From CAYMKL01 sp964390805 (GTDB lineage: Bacteria; Chloroflexota; Anaerolineae; VGOG01), in assembly GCA_964390805.1 (NCBI GenBank), contig CAYMKL010000092.1:1-28178 (forward strand): a DNA stretch of 28,178 bases, written 5' to 3'. A model generated the notes under the pieces. The model saw only the letters and a program-made list of their open reading frames with translations. It had not been told where the DNA came from and searched no databases. The number at the start of each line of letters is the position of its first letter. The first letter of the stretch is position 1. This document shows, one piece after another, positions 1-9,081 of this stretch. The position numbers and the translations under genes are program-made.

Positions 1-3000
1 GACCCCGGGGACACGCTCGTTAAAGTACGAAGTTATTCTTGGACAGATCCTTAGTTTGGGGTCAAGCTCGGCCGAGGTCACACGCCCCCTGCAGGTTATC
101 AATGGCTCCACCGAATCCCGCATCGCGATAGGATATTCTGACTACCCACAACTTTCTTTGCAGAAGCCACTCGACTCGACAGTAGCATTAGAGGAGGCAT
201 TGCCAAAATGGTCGGACAACTGCGCACGTCAGTACCCATGTGCTTGCCTCCCCCCTGTATTGACTTTGAATGACTTACCATCGAGTTGGCAGTCCAGAGT
301 TCAGGCAGCTGCAAATACATGGACGAATGTGGGCACCAAGTTCCTGTTTGGCTTTATGAACATCGCTGATGACCTGCGAGCCATAGACGCCATTGACGAA
401 ATGGGGCGGGCTGTTGGGTTCCGCCTTGCCGTGGGCGAAGTCCGCATTGTACTCGCTTCGCAGATTGCTGCGCAAAGTCGGCATAGCTTCCCGGGGTGGA
501 CCTGGCCCTACGGAGAACCAAATGATCCTACCCAAACACTAGCGGCTCTGGTTGTTCTGAACGACCTAGACTATAGATGGTCACTTGACGACGATCCTGA
601 GCCAACTGAGATAGATCTACAAAGTATAGCCACACATGAACTGGGTCATGTAGTTGGGCTTGTACATTCGTGGAATCCCTTTTCGGTGATGTTCCCTTAC
701 GACTTAAGCAAATGGTTGGGCATTTTGAGACGGGATTTGGCAAGTGAGGATATCAACCATGTTATAGACTTCTATGGCCCTGTGTCTCCGATTCCTCCGC
801 CAGCCACGCCCGTTTTGCAAGTTCCAGTTAATGGAGAGACGACTGAGGAGCTTCGGCCGACCTTCGAGTGGCAGGCATCGCAAGGTGTCACAAACTACTT
901 CTTCCAATTATCCCAATACCCGAACTTTGCAAGGGTGTTGCTTAACACCAGTCAGTCGACCAGGAGTATAACTCCGCTCATTGACCTGGACTCTGGTGCA
1001 CATTACTTCTGGCGTGTAAAGGCAAGCGACTTCGGCATGAACAGCAACTGGTCTACCCGATGGAAGTTCCGGGTTGAGTCCTCAGACAACGATGTCATAT
1101 TCGACGACGCCACCTTCGTCTCCGACGTCACTATCCACGATGGCACCTTTCTCTCCCCCGATCAATCCTTCGTCAAGACCTGGCGCATGCGCAATAGCGG
1201 CACCTCCACCTGGGGCAGTGGCTACCAACTGGTGTTTGTGGGCGGCGACCAGATGGGTGCGCCCAGCGCCGTCTCCGTGCCTACCACTGCGCCGGGCAGC
1301 ACAGCCGACATCAGCGTGAGCATGACCGCGCCCAGTACAGAAGGCTCCTACCAGGGCAACTGGCGGATGCGCAATGCCCAGGGGGTGTTCTTCGGGGACA
1401 CCATCTGGGTCAAGATCAATGTGGTCGAGTCAACGAGCAGCGATCACATTGCTGCATTTACCGCTGACCCGCCATCGCCTTCTAGCGCCAGCACTGTGCG
1501 CCTGTATGCCAGAATCAACTGGTGGCCACAGTTTCGGGCGATGCGGGTCCGGGTAGATAATCAGACAATCGGAGAGACAGCTACGACCGAGTACACTTTT
1601 GACTGGGACACTGGTAGCGCCAGCCGTGGCGACCATACCATTGTTCTGGAGGTCGCCGACCAGACCGATACCTCGTGGAACCGTCCTGAGCGACGCGTTA
1701 TGATTTACACACTGCAAGGCGACCCGTCTCCAGATAACCACGCTCCCAATCGCCCTAGCCCAAGTAGTCCATATGATTGGTACGTCTACTACAGCGGCAA
1801 TACGGCCCAGCTCTGCGCTCAGGCCAACGGTGATCCCGATGTGGGGGATGCGATCACCGGCTACTACTTCGACATTTACGACAGTGCCCAGTTGTGGAAC
1901 AGCGGCTGGGTGGGGGGCAACTGCGTAACCACGGGTGCTTTGGCCCCGTACAATTATCAGTGGCGTGTGAAAGTTCGGGACAGCCATGGGGCAGAGAGTG
2001 ACTGGAGCGATAGCTGGCACTTTACCATCGTCAACCCCAACCTGACAATCACCGAGTTGTACTTTGAGCCGCAGGACAGCAACAGCGAGCAGGTTAAGAT
2101 TCGGGCTTGCACTGAGGGTCAGGGTGGCGTCGGAATCACAATGCGGGTCAGCGTGAACGATGCCAACGACGGCTCAGGGAATGGAGCCTGGCATGAGATC
2201 AAACAACTTGGCGTTCCATGCTTCAATGAAGAAGATGCCCCAATCTGGCCCACGCTGGAGTATGGCGATGGGCCACACCGCGTGCGCGTTGAGGCTCACG
2301 GCAGCAGCACCGGGTGGGACGGAGCGGCCGTGCGTGAGGCGACTTACACCCTACCACACCGCCGTCCGGCCAGCACCCGCCTGTTGGCCCCAGTTCCCCC
2401 GTCAGGGGACATCCGCGAAGCCATCTACCTGAATTCACGTACCATCACCTTCCACTGGGAGCCTACCATCCGGGCCAGCAATTACACGTTGCACGTTAGT
2501 ACCAATCTATCCCCCAAGGACGATCCCGATCCTGTCTTCCGACAGACATTTGACTCAAGCGTCACCCAACATACGGTCACATTCAGCCAGGACTATCCCA
2601 CGCTCTACTGGCAGGTGTCGGCAGCTAACGACGCAGGGACAAATGCCTCTGGCGACCAACTGTTTGGCATAGACCGCGTGGCGTCGTCTTGTACTGTACA
2701 GACACTTCCCGCAACAACCTTCGAAAGCGTGTTCCAGGTCACTTGGTACGGATCGGACAACCTAGCGGGCACCCTAACCTTTGATATTCAGTACATGGAT
2801 TCCGATCGGGGTACATGGAGCGACTGGCTAACGGGTGTTCCATCAATTAAGACGTATGAGTTATTCACCGGTCAGCCCGGCCATACCTATGCCTTCCGTT
2901 GCCGCGCTACGGATAACGCGAACAACACGGGCGACTATCCAGCCAACGCCGACACGTCCACCAAAGTGGACCCGGCTGCCCGTCCGCAGACGCCGTGGTG

Positions 3001-5944
3001 GGACAGCGCCTACAGCAAGAAACGAAACATCACTATCCTCAACAACATGCCGGACACAACCCTCCCGATAGGCTACCCGGTTCATCTGCATTTCGATAGC
3101 AGCACTACACCAACAGCGGCTGAACTATACAGTGCCTCACAATCCAACCCAAAGTGCAACGATTTTCGCATTGTCTACGACGACACGACCGAACTGGATC
3201 GAGTGGTGCAGAATTGCAGCAGCACGGCGATAGACATCTGGTTCCGCACGCAGGTCAGCATTCTTGGTGGATCATCCAACTATACAGATCACCAGCTCTA
3301 CTACGGCAGTGCTTCGGCCACCAGTCCGCCCTCCGACCCCAACAGCGTATGGTATCCCGGTGTGGACAGCCAAGCTCGCGCCCTGCTGTGGATGCAAGAA
3401 GGAACAGGCACGGCTGTGGCCGACAGCAGCAGCTATGGAAACCACTGCTCTTTTGGCTCAGGCTCTCTCTCTTGGACAACGGGCAAGTTTGGAGCAACTG
3501 CACTTCGATTTCCCGGTCAGAACCCAGATGGTCCCGCCCTAAACTGCGGTAACAATGGGCTGAACGTAAGCGCATTTACGATCGAAGCCTGGATCAAGCG
3601 GAACTCGCTAGAACCGGGTGTTCGTCGCCTGGCCGGGCAACTCGAAAGTGGGCTTCCGCCGAAGTACTTGTTAAGGCTCCTGGGCGATCAGCTAGACCTC
3701 GTTATCTGGCCTTGTACTACCTGCGGTGCATCGGGGGTTTGCAGCAACGGACGGATTCAGGATACGGACTGGCATCATGTGGCAGTAACTTTCGACGGTG
3801 GAAATCAGGTCGCATTCTACATCGATGGCAGCCTGGACAGCGTCAAGACGCTCAACCAAACTGGTTGGAGTTCATCCAGTGCCTATTTACAGGTTGGGGG
3901 AGCTGAGGACATCAGGCGGTTCGATGGTGACATGAGTTTCTTCCGCTTGTCCAGTGGGCAGCGGACAGCGTTCTCGTACGGCACCTTCGCAGCCATCACC
4001 GACGAACCGACAACGGCCGTTGGTGATCCCATTGACCCACCTGTCACCGGCTCACCAGACTTGGCCGTGGTTAACTTGGACACCTATCCCAACCCCGGTG
4101 GCGGAGTCCTTGTACAGGCAACTGTCCAGAATTGGGAAGAGGTCGGCACCCAGAATGGCTTCTATACTGACCTCTACGCCGACCACCAGCCCACAGGTCC
4201 CGGTGACCTGACCGGCAGCATCCGCTACTGGGTGGCAAGCCCGATCGAAGGGGGTACTACGCTCACCCTTGCCACTGTCCTCACCGAGGGCACCTTTTCA
4301 GGCAGTGGTCTTGCCACTCAGAGCAATGTCCCACAGGAAACCACCCGGACCCTTCATGTCCAAGTGGATTTCACTGGCGTTATTAGTGAACCCGACAAGG
4401 CCAACAACATTTCGCCAGGGATCGAGGTATGTCTCGCCTCTGGAGATGATCATGAGACAGACAACTCAGTAACCACTGCTGTCTCCATCACTACAGATGG
4501 GATTGCTCAAACTCACAATTTCCACGCCGTTGGCGACCAGGACTGGTTTGAGTTCAATGCCGAGACCGGGTTAATCTACACCCCCAGAACAGAGAATTTA
4601 GGCGTTAGCGCTGATACCTATCTCTATCTGTACGACACCGACAGTACAACGCTCCTTGCTGCGAATGATGACTACGGTGGTACTTTGGCATCTCAAATCA
4701 CCTGGAAGGCTCCAGCCGATGGAATCTATTACGTCTTGGCCAAACACTGGAACCCCAACGTTGGGGGGTGTGGCACCAACTACGACTTATCGATATGCGG
4801 TCTTTACGGAGATCTCAATGGAGACAGGCAGGTGACCGTCGCTGACATCATGCAGGTGGCAAGTAGATGGCGTTGCAAATGTGACGACCCATGCTACGAC
4901 CCCTTCTACGACATGGATAGGGATTGCGATATTGACGTTGTGGACATTATGCTCGTGGTAACGCATTGGGGGGAGACTTGTGGCGTTTCGTCGGGCGAGT
5001 GGGTTGAAGTCGGGACCGGCTCGGCCAGTGGTGGCGGTATCAGCGACAACAGCGGCGGCTCGCAGTGGCCTTCGGTGGCTATAGCCGTTGCGCCAGACAG
5101 CACGCCCTATGTCGCCTGGGACGACAACAGCGCCGGGAACCATGAAATCTATGTGCGGCGCTGGAACGGTAGCAGTTGGGAAGAGGTGGGGACCGGCTCG
5201 GCCAGCGACGGGGGCATCAGCGACAACAGCGGCAACTCGTTTTCCCCTTCGGTGGCGATTGCGCCAAGCGGCACTCCCTATGTCGCCTGGTGGGACACCA
5301 GTGCCAGCGGCCCGAACGATGAAATCTATGTGCGGCGCTGGAACGGGAGCAGTTGGGAAGANNNNNNNNNNNNNNNNNNNNNNNNNNNNNNNNNNNNNNN
5401 NNNNNNNNNNNNNNNNNNNNNNNNNNNNNNNNNNNNNNNNNNNNNNNNNNNNNNNNNNNNNGGAGGCATCAGCGACAACAGCGCCGAGTCGAAGGCTCCT
5501 TCAATGACCATAGCCCCAGACGGCACGCCCTACGTCGCCTGGAAAGACTACAGTCTCGGGTTCTATAATCATGAAATCTACGTACGGCGCTGGAACGGTA
5601 GCAGTTGGGAAGAGGTGGGGACCGGCTCGGCCAGCGGCGGGGGCATCAGCGACAACAGCGGCGAGTCGGTGTCCCCTTCGGTGGCCATTGCCCCGGACGG
5701 CACGCCCTATGTCGCCTGGAAAGACGAAAGTAACGGGAACGGTGAAATCTATGTGCGGCGCTGGAACGGAAATGGTTGGGAAGAAGTGGGGGCTGGCTCA
5801 GCCAGTGGCGGAGGCATCAGTGACAACAGCGGCGAGTCGTATGTCCCTTCCGTAGCCATCTCGCCGGGCGGTACGCCTTACGTGGCGTGGTACGACGACA
5901 GTAGTGGGGATTGTGAAATCTACGTGCGGCGGTGGCAGGAGTAG
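1..5944 (+). CDS. Giant secreted mosaic zinc metalloprotease (matrixin-like), 5' partial
   Basis: Predicted secreted zinc protease with a long adhesive or structural tail. The frame is open from base 2 with no stop before the first TTG at 56, and no signal peptide is visible, so the true start is probably upstream of the window. Residues are counted from that TTG. The zinc motif HELGHVVGLVH spans 194-204 (H194, E195, H198, H204) and is followed by a Met-turn SVMF at M212, as in matrixin/metzincin proteases. Then come an Fn3-like region (~250-340), an NBR1-type Ig domain (~345-458), several Ig/Fn3-like modules (~465-990), a DUF2341-like region (~995-1105), a LamG-like domain (~1110-1320), a CARDB-like domain (~1333-1460), a PPC-like domain (~1460-1582), a dockerin-like pair (~1583-1642) and 57-59-residue tandem repeats to the end. 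The 100-N gap lies in the repeats. The protease call is firm; module borders are approximate. Confidence 0.85.
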   Translation, partial: TPGTRSLKYEVILGQILSLGSSSAEVTRPLQVINGSTESRIAIGYSDYPQLSLQKPLDSTVALEEALPKWSDNCARQYPCACLPPVLTLNDLPSSWQSRVQAAANTWTNVGTKFLFGFMNIADDLRAIDAIDEMGRAVGFRLAVGEVRIVLASQIAAQSRHSFPGWTWPYGEPNDPTQTLAALVVLNDLDYRWSLDDDPEPTEIDLQSIATHELGHVVGLVHSWNPFSVMFPYDLSKWLGILRRDLASEDINHVIDFYGPVSPIPPPATPVLQVPVNGETTEELRPTFEWQASQGVTNYFFQLSQYPNFARVLLNTSQSTRSITPLIDLDSGAHYFWRVKASDFGMNSNWSTRWKFRVESSDNDVIFDDATFVSDVTIHDGTFLSPDQSFVKTWRMRNSGTSTWGSGYQLVFVGGDQMGAPSAVSVPTTAPGSTADISVSMTAPSTEGSYQGNWRMRNAQGVFFGDTIWVKINVVESTSSDHIAAFTADPPSPSSASTVRLYARINWWPQFRAMRVRVDNQTIGETATTEYTFDWDTGSASRGDHTIVLEVADQTDTSWNRPERRVMIYTLQGDPSPDNHAPNRPSPSSPYDWYVYYSGNTAQLCAQANGDPDVGDAITGYYFDIYDSAQLWNSGWVGGNCVTTGALAPYNYQWRVKVRDSHGAESDWSDSWHFTIVNPNLTITELYFEPQDSNSEQVKIRACTEGQGGVGITMRVSVNDANDGSGNGAWHEIKQLGVPCFNEEDAPIWPTLEYGDGPHRVRVEAHGSSTGWDGAAVREATYTLPHRRPASTRLLAPVPPSGDIREAIYLNSRTITFHWEPTIRASNYTLHVSTNLSPKDDPDPVFRQTFDSSVTQHTVTFSQDYPTLYWQVSAANDAGTNASGDQLFGIDRVASSCTVQTLPATTFESVFQVTWYGSDNLAGTLTFDIQYMDSDRGTWSDWLTGVPSIKTYELFTGQPGHTYAFRCRATDNANNTGDYPANADTSTKVDPAARPQTPWWDSAYSKKRNITILNNMPDTTLPIGYPVHLHFDSSTTPTAAELYSASQSNPKCNDFRIVYDDTTELDRVVQNCSSTAIDIWFRTQVSILGGSSNYTDHQLYYGSASATSPPSDPNSVWYPGVDSQARALLWMQEGTGTAVADSSSYGNHCSFGSGSLSWTTGKFGATALRFPGQNPDGPALNCGNNGLNVSAFTIEAWIKRNSLEPGVRRLAGQLESGLPPKYLLRLLGDQLDLVIWPCTTCGASGVCSNGRIQDTDWHHVAVTFDGGNQVAFYIDGSLDSVKTLNQTGWSSSSAYLQVGGAEDIRRFDGDMSFFRLSSGQRTAFSYGTFAAITDEPTTAVGDPIDPPVTGSPDLAVVNLDTYPNPGGGVLVQATVQNWEEVGTQNGFYTDLYADHQPTGPGDLTGSIRYWVASPIEGGTTLTLATVLTEGTFSGSGLATQSNVPQETTRTLHVQVDFTGVISEPDKANNISPGIEVCLASGDDHETDNSVTTAVSITTDGIAQTHNFHAVGDQDWFEFNAETGLIYTPRTENLGVSADTYLYLYDTDSTTLLAANDDYGGTLASQITWKAPADGIYYVLAKHWNPNVGGCGTNYDLSICGLYGDLNGDRQVTVADIMQVASRWRCKCDDPCYDPFYDMDRDCDIDVVDIMLVVTHWGETCGVSSGEWVEVGTGSASGGGISDNSGGSQWPSVAIAVAPDSTPYVAWDDNSAGNHEIYVRRWNGSSWEEVGTGSASDGGISDNSGNSFSPSVAIAPSGTPYVAWWDTSASGPNDEIYVRRWNGSSWEXXXXXXXXXXXXXXXXXXXXXXXXXXXXXXXXXXGGISDNSAESKAPSMTIAPDGTPYVAWKDYSLGFYNHEIYVRRWNGSSWEEVGTGSASGGGISDNSGESVSPSVAIAPDGTPYVAWKDESNGNGEIYVRRWNGNGWEEVGAGSASGGGISDNSGESYVPSVAISPGGTPYVAWYDDSSGDCEIYVRRWQE
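5006..5941 (+). repeat. Tandem 57-59-aa repeats (beta-propeller-like), interrupted by assembly gap
   Basis: At least five units begin at about 5006, 5183, 5360, 5612 and 5783. Each carries the blocks GGISDNS, PSVAIAP, GTPYVAW and EIYVRRWNG. The unit is 177 nt, with one of 171 nt. The pattern resembles blades of a surface beta-propeller (inference). The blocks are highly alike at DNA level, which explains the assembly break here, so the real unit number is unknown. Confidence 0.85.
5362..5461. other. 100-N assembly gap
   Basis: Exactly 100 Ns, the size commonly used for a gap of unknown length. Against the neighbouring units only 25 nt are needed to complete one 177-nt unit; 25 and 100 are both 1 mod 3, so the frame stays open across the Ns by chance. 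One or more whole units may be missing. Confidence 0.97.
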
Positions 5945-6159
5945 TATGTCTTGCTCCCTATTGTGCTCAAGGGACGTCGACCATCACACCAGATCTGCCC
6001 ATGGCCATGCTGACCAACACCCCAACAGCTACGCCGACCAACACACCGACGCCCACCAGTACGTCCTGCGTTCTCTTTGGTGACCTCGACGAAGACGGCG
6101 ATATTGACATCGCGGACATCATGCTCGTGGTGGCGCACTGGGGGGAGGAGTGTGAGTGA
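5945..6159 (+). pseudogene. Detached C-terminal tail: YVLLPIVLKG motif plus dockerin-like module
   Basis: Directly after the TAG of the metalloprotease, the same frame encodes YVLLPIVLKG (5945-5974), matching the C-terminal motif style of the next gene (YRVYLPLL). It then runs to a stop within about 40 nt. In another frame an ORF ending at 6159 encodes a Thr-Pro linker followed by a dockerin-like half with FGDLDEDGDIDIADIM and LVVAHWGE, closely resembling the module inside the upstream protein near 4930-4980. The simplest reading is that the metalloprotease once continued into this tail and lost it by a stop and a frameshift. A small independent gene starting inside the stretch is less likely, because no clear ribosome binding site or signal peptide is seen. 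Confidence 0.55.
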
Positions 6160-6172
6160 GGAGTGTGAGTGA
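6147..6172 (+). repeat. 13-bp tandem duplication at the tail stop codon
   Basis: GGAGTGTGAGTGA occurs twice back to back, and the first copy contains the stop of the dockerin-like tail. It is probably a slippage duplication with no visible function. Confidence 0.75.
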
Positions 6173-6274
6173 GGGGGGTGAATCAGGAATTGCAGAGCAC
6201 TCCTCAATGCGATACATATCGAGGTGGCTCAATGAATTGGAGTTTGGACAAAGTGATTAAAGGGAAGCGATGAG

Positions 6275-8080
6275 ATGCAAGAGAAGTGGTTGAGGGCGAT
6301 AATTCTGGTTGTCGTTATGATGATACCGGCGAGCCTGCTGGTACACCCCGAAGCCGCAGGGCCTCCGATCCCACCTGGGGAGTTACATCTGACTGTCCCT
6401 ACTTCACCAATTACTCCCGAGAGAACAAACAATCTGGACTTTCTCGCTGAGATTACTGAGAAAGAACTCCAAAGAGGCAGAGATCACGTAAGAGAGCTTG
6501 AAGAAAAATATCTAGCGAATCCGGTAACCGAAGTTGATCAAAGAGATTGCGCTCCTCCCGCTCGGCAACAACTACAGCTAGACTGCGCGGCCCACACAGT
6601 CGCGGTCATGATGGATATTCTTCATTGCTACCAGTTCGGTTTACAGGACGAGCTTGGACCTGATGAGCCTTGGCCTGATGAGCATCGTATTTCTCCTATG
6701 TGGTTCACCTCGATAGCTCCTGTAGAGGGTTGCCGGTCGGCATTCTACGGGTCGCTATATGTAGCTAAATACTATGGAGCCCTGGCCGAGGACCGTTTGA
6801 ATTATGAAGCCTATGGAGGAGATTGTTTTGCTGTTTCTGTTGATATCAATGATCCTTGGGCTATACCAAATAGACTAGCTGATTCTAGTACCACTTACCT
6901 GCGTCATAATAGTAATCCTGAAGATAATTTAGGTAGCAGGGAAAGTGTTATCCAAGCGTTAGCTGAAGGTCATGCTGCTGGTCTTGCCTTTTCAGTAGAG
7001 GGTGGGGGTGGACATGGAGTGACTATTTTGCTCGCCAATCAGGAAGGAGTGCTAGTTACAGTACACGCAGGCAGAAATTTTGGTCCATATGGAGACGGTA
7101 CGTGTTTTGTCACCTGGGAGCAATTAGAGGGCGAAGAAGCTTTGGAAGAGATGTTCCCAGGCGAAAGAATTACTGGCTGTACGATCAAGGATGCCTGGAC
7201 ACGGCTAGATGACTGTGATTGGTATCCAGAACCAGTTCCATGGTGTCCAGCAACTCCGACGCCGACGATCACTTTTACTCCCACAGAAACATCAACGCCT
7301 ACGGTCACTCCTACTCCAACCGTGACGCCTCCACCCACGGAAACGCCAACTCCAACTGCGACTTCCACTGAGACCTCAACTCCTACCCTAACTGCAACAC
7401 CAACGGAAACTGCCACCCCAACTGCTACTTCCACCGAAACCTCAACTCCTATCCCAACTGCAACATCGACAGAAACCCCAACTATGACTCCAACTCCCAC
7501 TGAGACCCCAACTCCTACCGCAACCAGCACGCCCACGGCGACACCCAGCACAACGGCCACTCCTACGGAGACTGCGACGCCCACGCCAACAAGCACGCCC
7601 ACGCCAGGGCCAGTGGTAGCTGCTTCCCCAGTGGAGGGATACGCTGGACAGGAGTTCACATTCACTGGCTCACGTTTCACACCCAACGGCCTTGTACACG
7701 AGGGCCTCACTGATCCCAACCAGGAATACTATTACAATGCATCTTTCTACGCCGACTCATCTGGAGAGTTTGTTCGTATCATGGCCACGGCGAGGGATTG
7801 GCTTGTAGGAGTTTATACCTACATAGCTTTTGACTCCACCAAGGACTGCAACGCCTCCGTGCAGTTCACAATCACTGAGCCTATGCCGACGGCAACGCCC
7901 ACACCGACGGCAACCAGCACGCCAACAACCACACTGACCAACACCCCAACGGCCACGCCGACGAGCACGCCCACGCCAACGGCCACGTCCACTGCGACGG
8001 CAACCGGCACGCCGACTGCTACACCTACTTCAACATTTACCTACCGGGTCTATCTCCCGCTGCTTCATCAGAACCATTAG
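6275..8080 (+). CDS. Secreted papain-like cysteine protease with Thr-Pro linkers
   Basis: Predicted exported cysteine protease of 601 residues. The start ATG is preceded by AGGGAAG with 7-nt spacing, and residues 1-28 form a signal peptide (KWLR, hydrophobic core, AAG). The catalytic domain spans about 90-315. C104 in LDCAAHTVAV aligns with the papain nucleophile and Q98 sits at the papain oxyanion spacing of minus six. H247 (GGGGHGVTILL) and N268 (AGRNFGPYGDG) match the catalytic His and the Asn-x-x-G motif. A Thr/Pro-rich linker (~326-450) leads to an Ig-like domain (~452-545), a second Thr-Pro linker and the C-terminal motif YRVYLPLL. The motif and linkers suggest export and surface display, but the mechanism is unknown. 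Substrate is unknown. The gene follows another secreted protease in the same direction. Confidence 0.75.
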   Translation: MQEKWLRAIILVVVMMIPASLLVHPEAAGPPIPPGELHLTVPTSPITPERTNNLDFLAEITEKELQRGRDHVRELEEKYLANPVTEVDQRDCAPPARQQLQLDCAAHTVAVMMDILHCYQFGLQDELGPDEPWPDEHRISPMWFTSIAPVEGCRSAFYGSLYVAKYYGALAEDRLNYEAYGGDCFAVSVDINDPWAIPNRLADSSTTYLRHNSNPEDNLGSRESVIQALAEGHAAGLAFSVEGGGGHGVTILLANQEGVLVTVHAGRNFGPYGDGTCFVTWEQLEGEEALEEMFPGERITGCTIKDAWTRLDDCDWYPEPVPWCPATPTPTITFTPTETSTPTVTPTPTVTPPPTETPTPTATSTETSTPTLTATPTETATPTATSTETSTPIPTATSTETPTMTPTPTETPTPTATSTPTATPSTTATPTETATPTPTSTPTPGPVVAASPVEGYAGQEFTFTGSRFTPNGLVHEGLTDPNQEYYYNASFYADSSGEFVRIMATARDWLVGVYTYIAFDSTKDCNASVQFTITEPMPTATPTPTATSTPTTTLTNTPTATPTSTPTPTATSTATATGTPTATPTSTFTYRVYLPLLHQNH

Positions 8081-8127
8081 TGCTCGTGGACATCATGCTG
8101 GTGGCGGTGCATTGGGGAGAAACATAA
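8080..8127 (+). pseudogene. Out-of-frame dockerin-tail fragment after the cysteine protease
   Basis: Overlapping the TAG of the cysteine protease in a different frame, the sequence reads LVDIMLVAVHWGET and then TAA. This is the second half of the dockerin-like module found at about 4930-4980 and 6090-6159, with clear DNA similarity. It looks like a degenerate tail left after a frameshift or a recombination at the gene end. Confidence 0.6.
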
Positions 8128-8532
8128 AATCAGAAGAATGGCTGGCCATTTTCTTGGTTGTCTTTTGTTGTGGCTGACGTTGCAAGACCTGCGAGGCGGC
8201 GGAGGCCCGGTCCGTTATAATGAGCACTCAGAAACCGCCTGAAACGCTCCAAAATGCTTACGTGATGTGGCCTTCGGGAAAACCTGCCCGAAAACTGAAA
8301 TGCACCTGTGTTTCTTGACATGTTAGACAAAAACGAGAGTTGAGTGTATAATAAAGTTATGTCGTAAGTGGAAGGGTGCGTTCAGCTACGGTTGAGATCA
8401 TCGTGGAAGAGGTCTTCTGAAACCCGGAAAGATACCAGACGTACAAGGCGGCTATGTCCAATAATGGACATCCCAGATAATCAATAGTTAGCCCGCCTCT
8501 GATAACTCGAGGATGAAGGGAAGGAGTTTGGT
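8128..8532. other. Intergenic region, no gene recognised
   Basis: About 400 nt between the dockerin-tail remnant and the next small gene. The only feature I can support is the promoter candidate at 8324-8352. No convincing reading frame with a ribosome binding site and no RNA family was seen on either strand. Confidence 0.5.
8324..8352 (+). promoter_or_regulatory. Sigma-70-type promoter candidate
   Basis: TAGACA (8324-8329), a 17-nt spacer and a perfect TATAAT (8347-8352). It would drive the small membrane protein at 8533 with an untranslated leader of about 175 nt. Confidence 0.6.
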
Positions 8533-8820
8533 ATGGGACCGCCACTCAAGACTGAGGCAAAGAAGGCTACTGCCCTGGTTATCTCTGTGGTTGTGGGTTT
8601 GATTTCCTGGCCTATTCTTGCCTGTGGAATCCCGGCGCTGTGGTTAAGCTCTGGAGCAGCCGGCGATTTGGCAGGAGATGCCTTGGTGATACTGGTGTGT
8701 ATGCCTCTTGCGGGTACAGGAATCCCCAGTCTTGTGATCGGTCTCATCACCTACGCAATCTTGATGAATGCGTGGGCGAAGTCTGAAGACGCCCAGAGGC
8801 ATTACGACGACCAGCCATAA
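8533..8820 (+). CDS. Small two-helix membrane protein, unknown function
   Basis: 95 residues, family not recognised. The ATG follows a good ribosome binding site (GGGAAGGAG ending about 6 nt upstream). Two hydrophobic segments are evident, about residues 12-38 and 50-78, each containing Gly and Pro and separated by a short polar loop. The C-terminus is charged (KSEDAQRHYDDQ) and probably cytoplasmic. It has its own promoter candidate upstream, and the next gene starts 260 nt downstream with a separate leader, so an operon is not required. Nothing in the sequence assigns a function. Confidence 0.6.
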   Translation: MGPPLKTEAKKATALVISVVVGLISWPILACGIPALWLSSGAAGDLAGDALVILVCMPLAGTGIPSLVIGLITYAILMNAWAKSEDAQRHYDDQP

Positions 8821-9081
8821 CCGTGGCAAGAACGTAGAAGGGTGAGCGCACTTTGAAAGCGAAATCACAAACAGTGTAAAGGCCTGTACGGTTCAAAGGC
8901 GTGGAAAACAAGAACGTGCAAAAACGCAGAAGTGAAGTGAGACTCCAAAGCGAGCCGCTCCTCACCACCAATGCCGAAAGCAATGAGTTTTCCGCCGTGC
9001 CATCGTCCTCCAAGACCATCGGTCAATCACAAGATAGGTCAGCTCACTGGTGAGCGATTTACTGTAGCATAGGAGACTAAA

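Noticed and set aside
7251..7612. Repetitive ACTCC/CAACT pattern as a CRISPR or tandem repeat locus
   Set aside because: It is the codon pattern of the Thr-Pro linker; no constant repeat with unique spacers.
7039..7719. Long minus-strand ORF rich in Val-Gly repeats opposite the cysteine protease
   Set aside because: It is the antisense shadow of the Thr-Pro linker codons; low complexity, no start signals.
8315..8352. TTGACA at 8315 paired with TATAAT at 8347
   Set aside because: The 26-nt spacer is too long; TAGACA at 8324 with a 17-nt spacer is the better -35.
8487..8493. GTTAGCC as a possible second integron site
   Set aside because: No matching CTAAC end or L-box pairing upstream.
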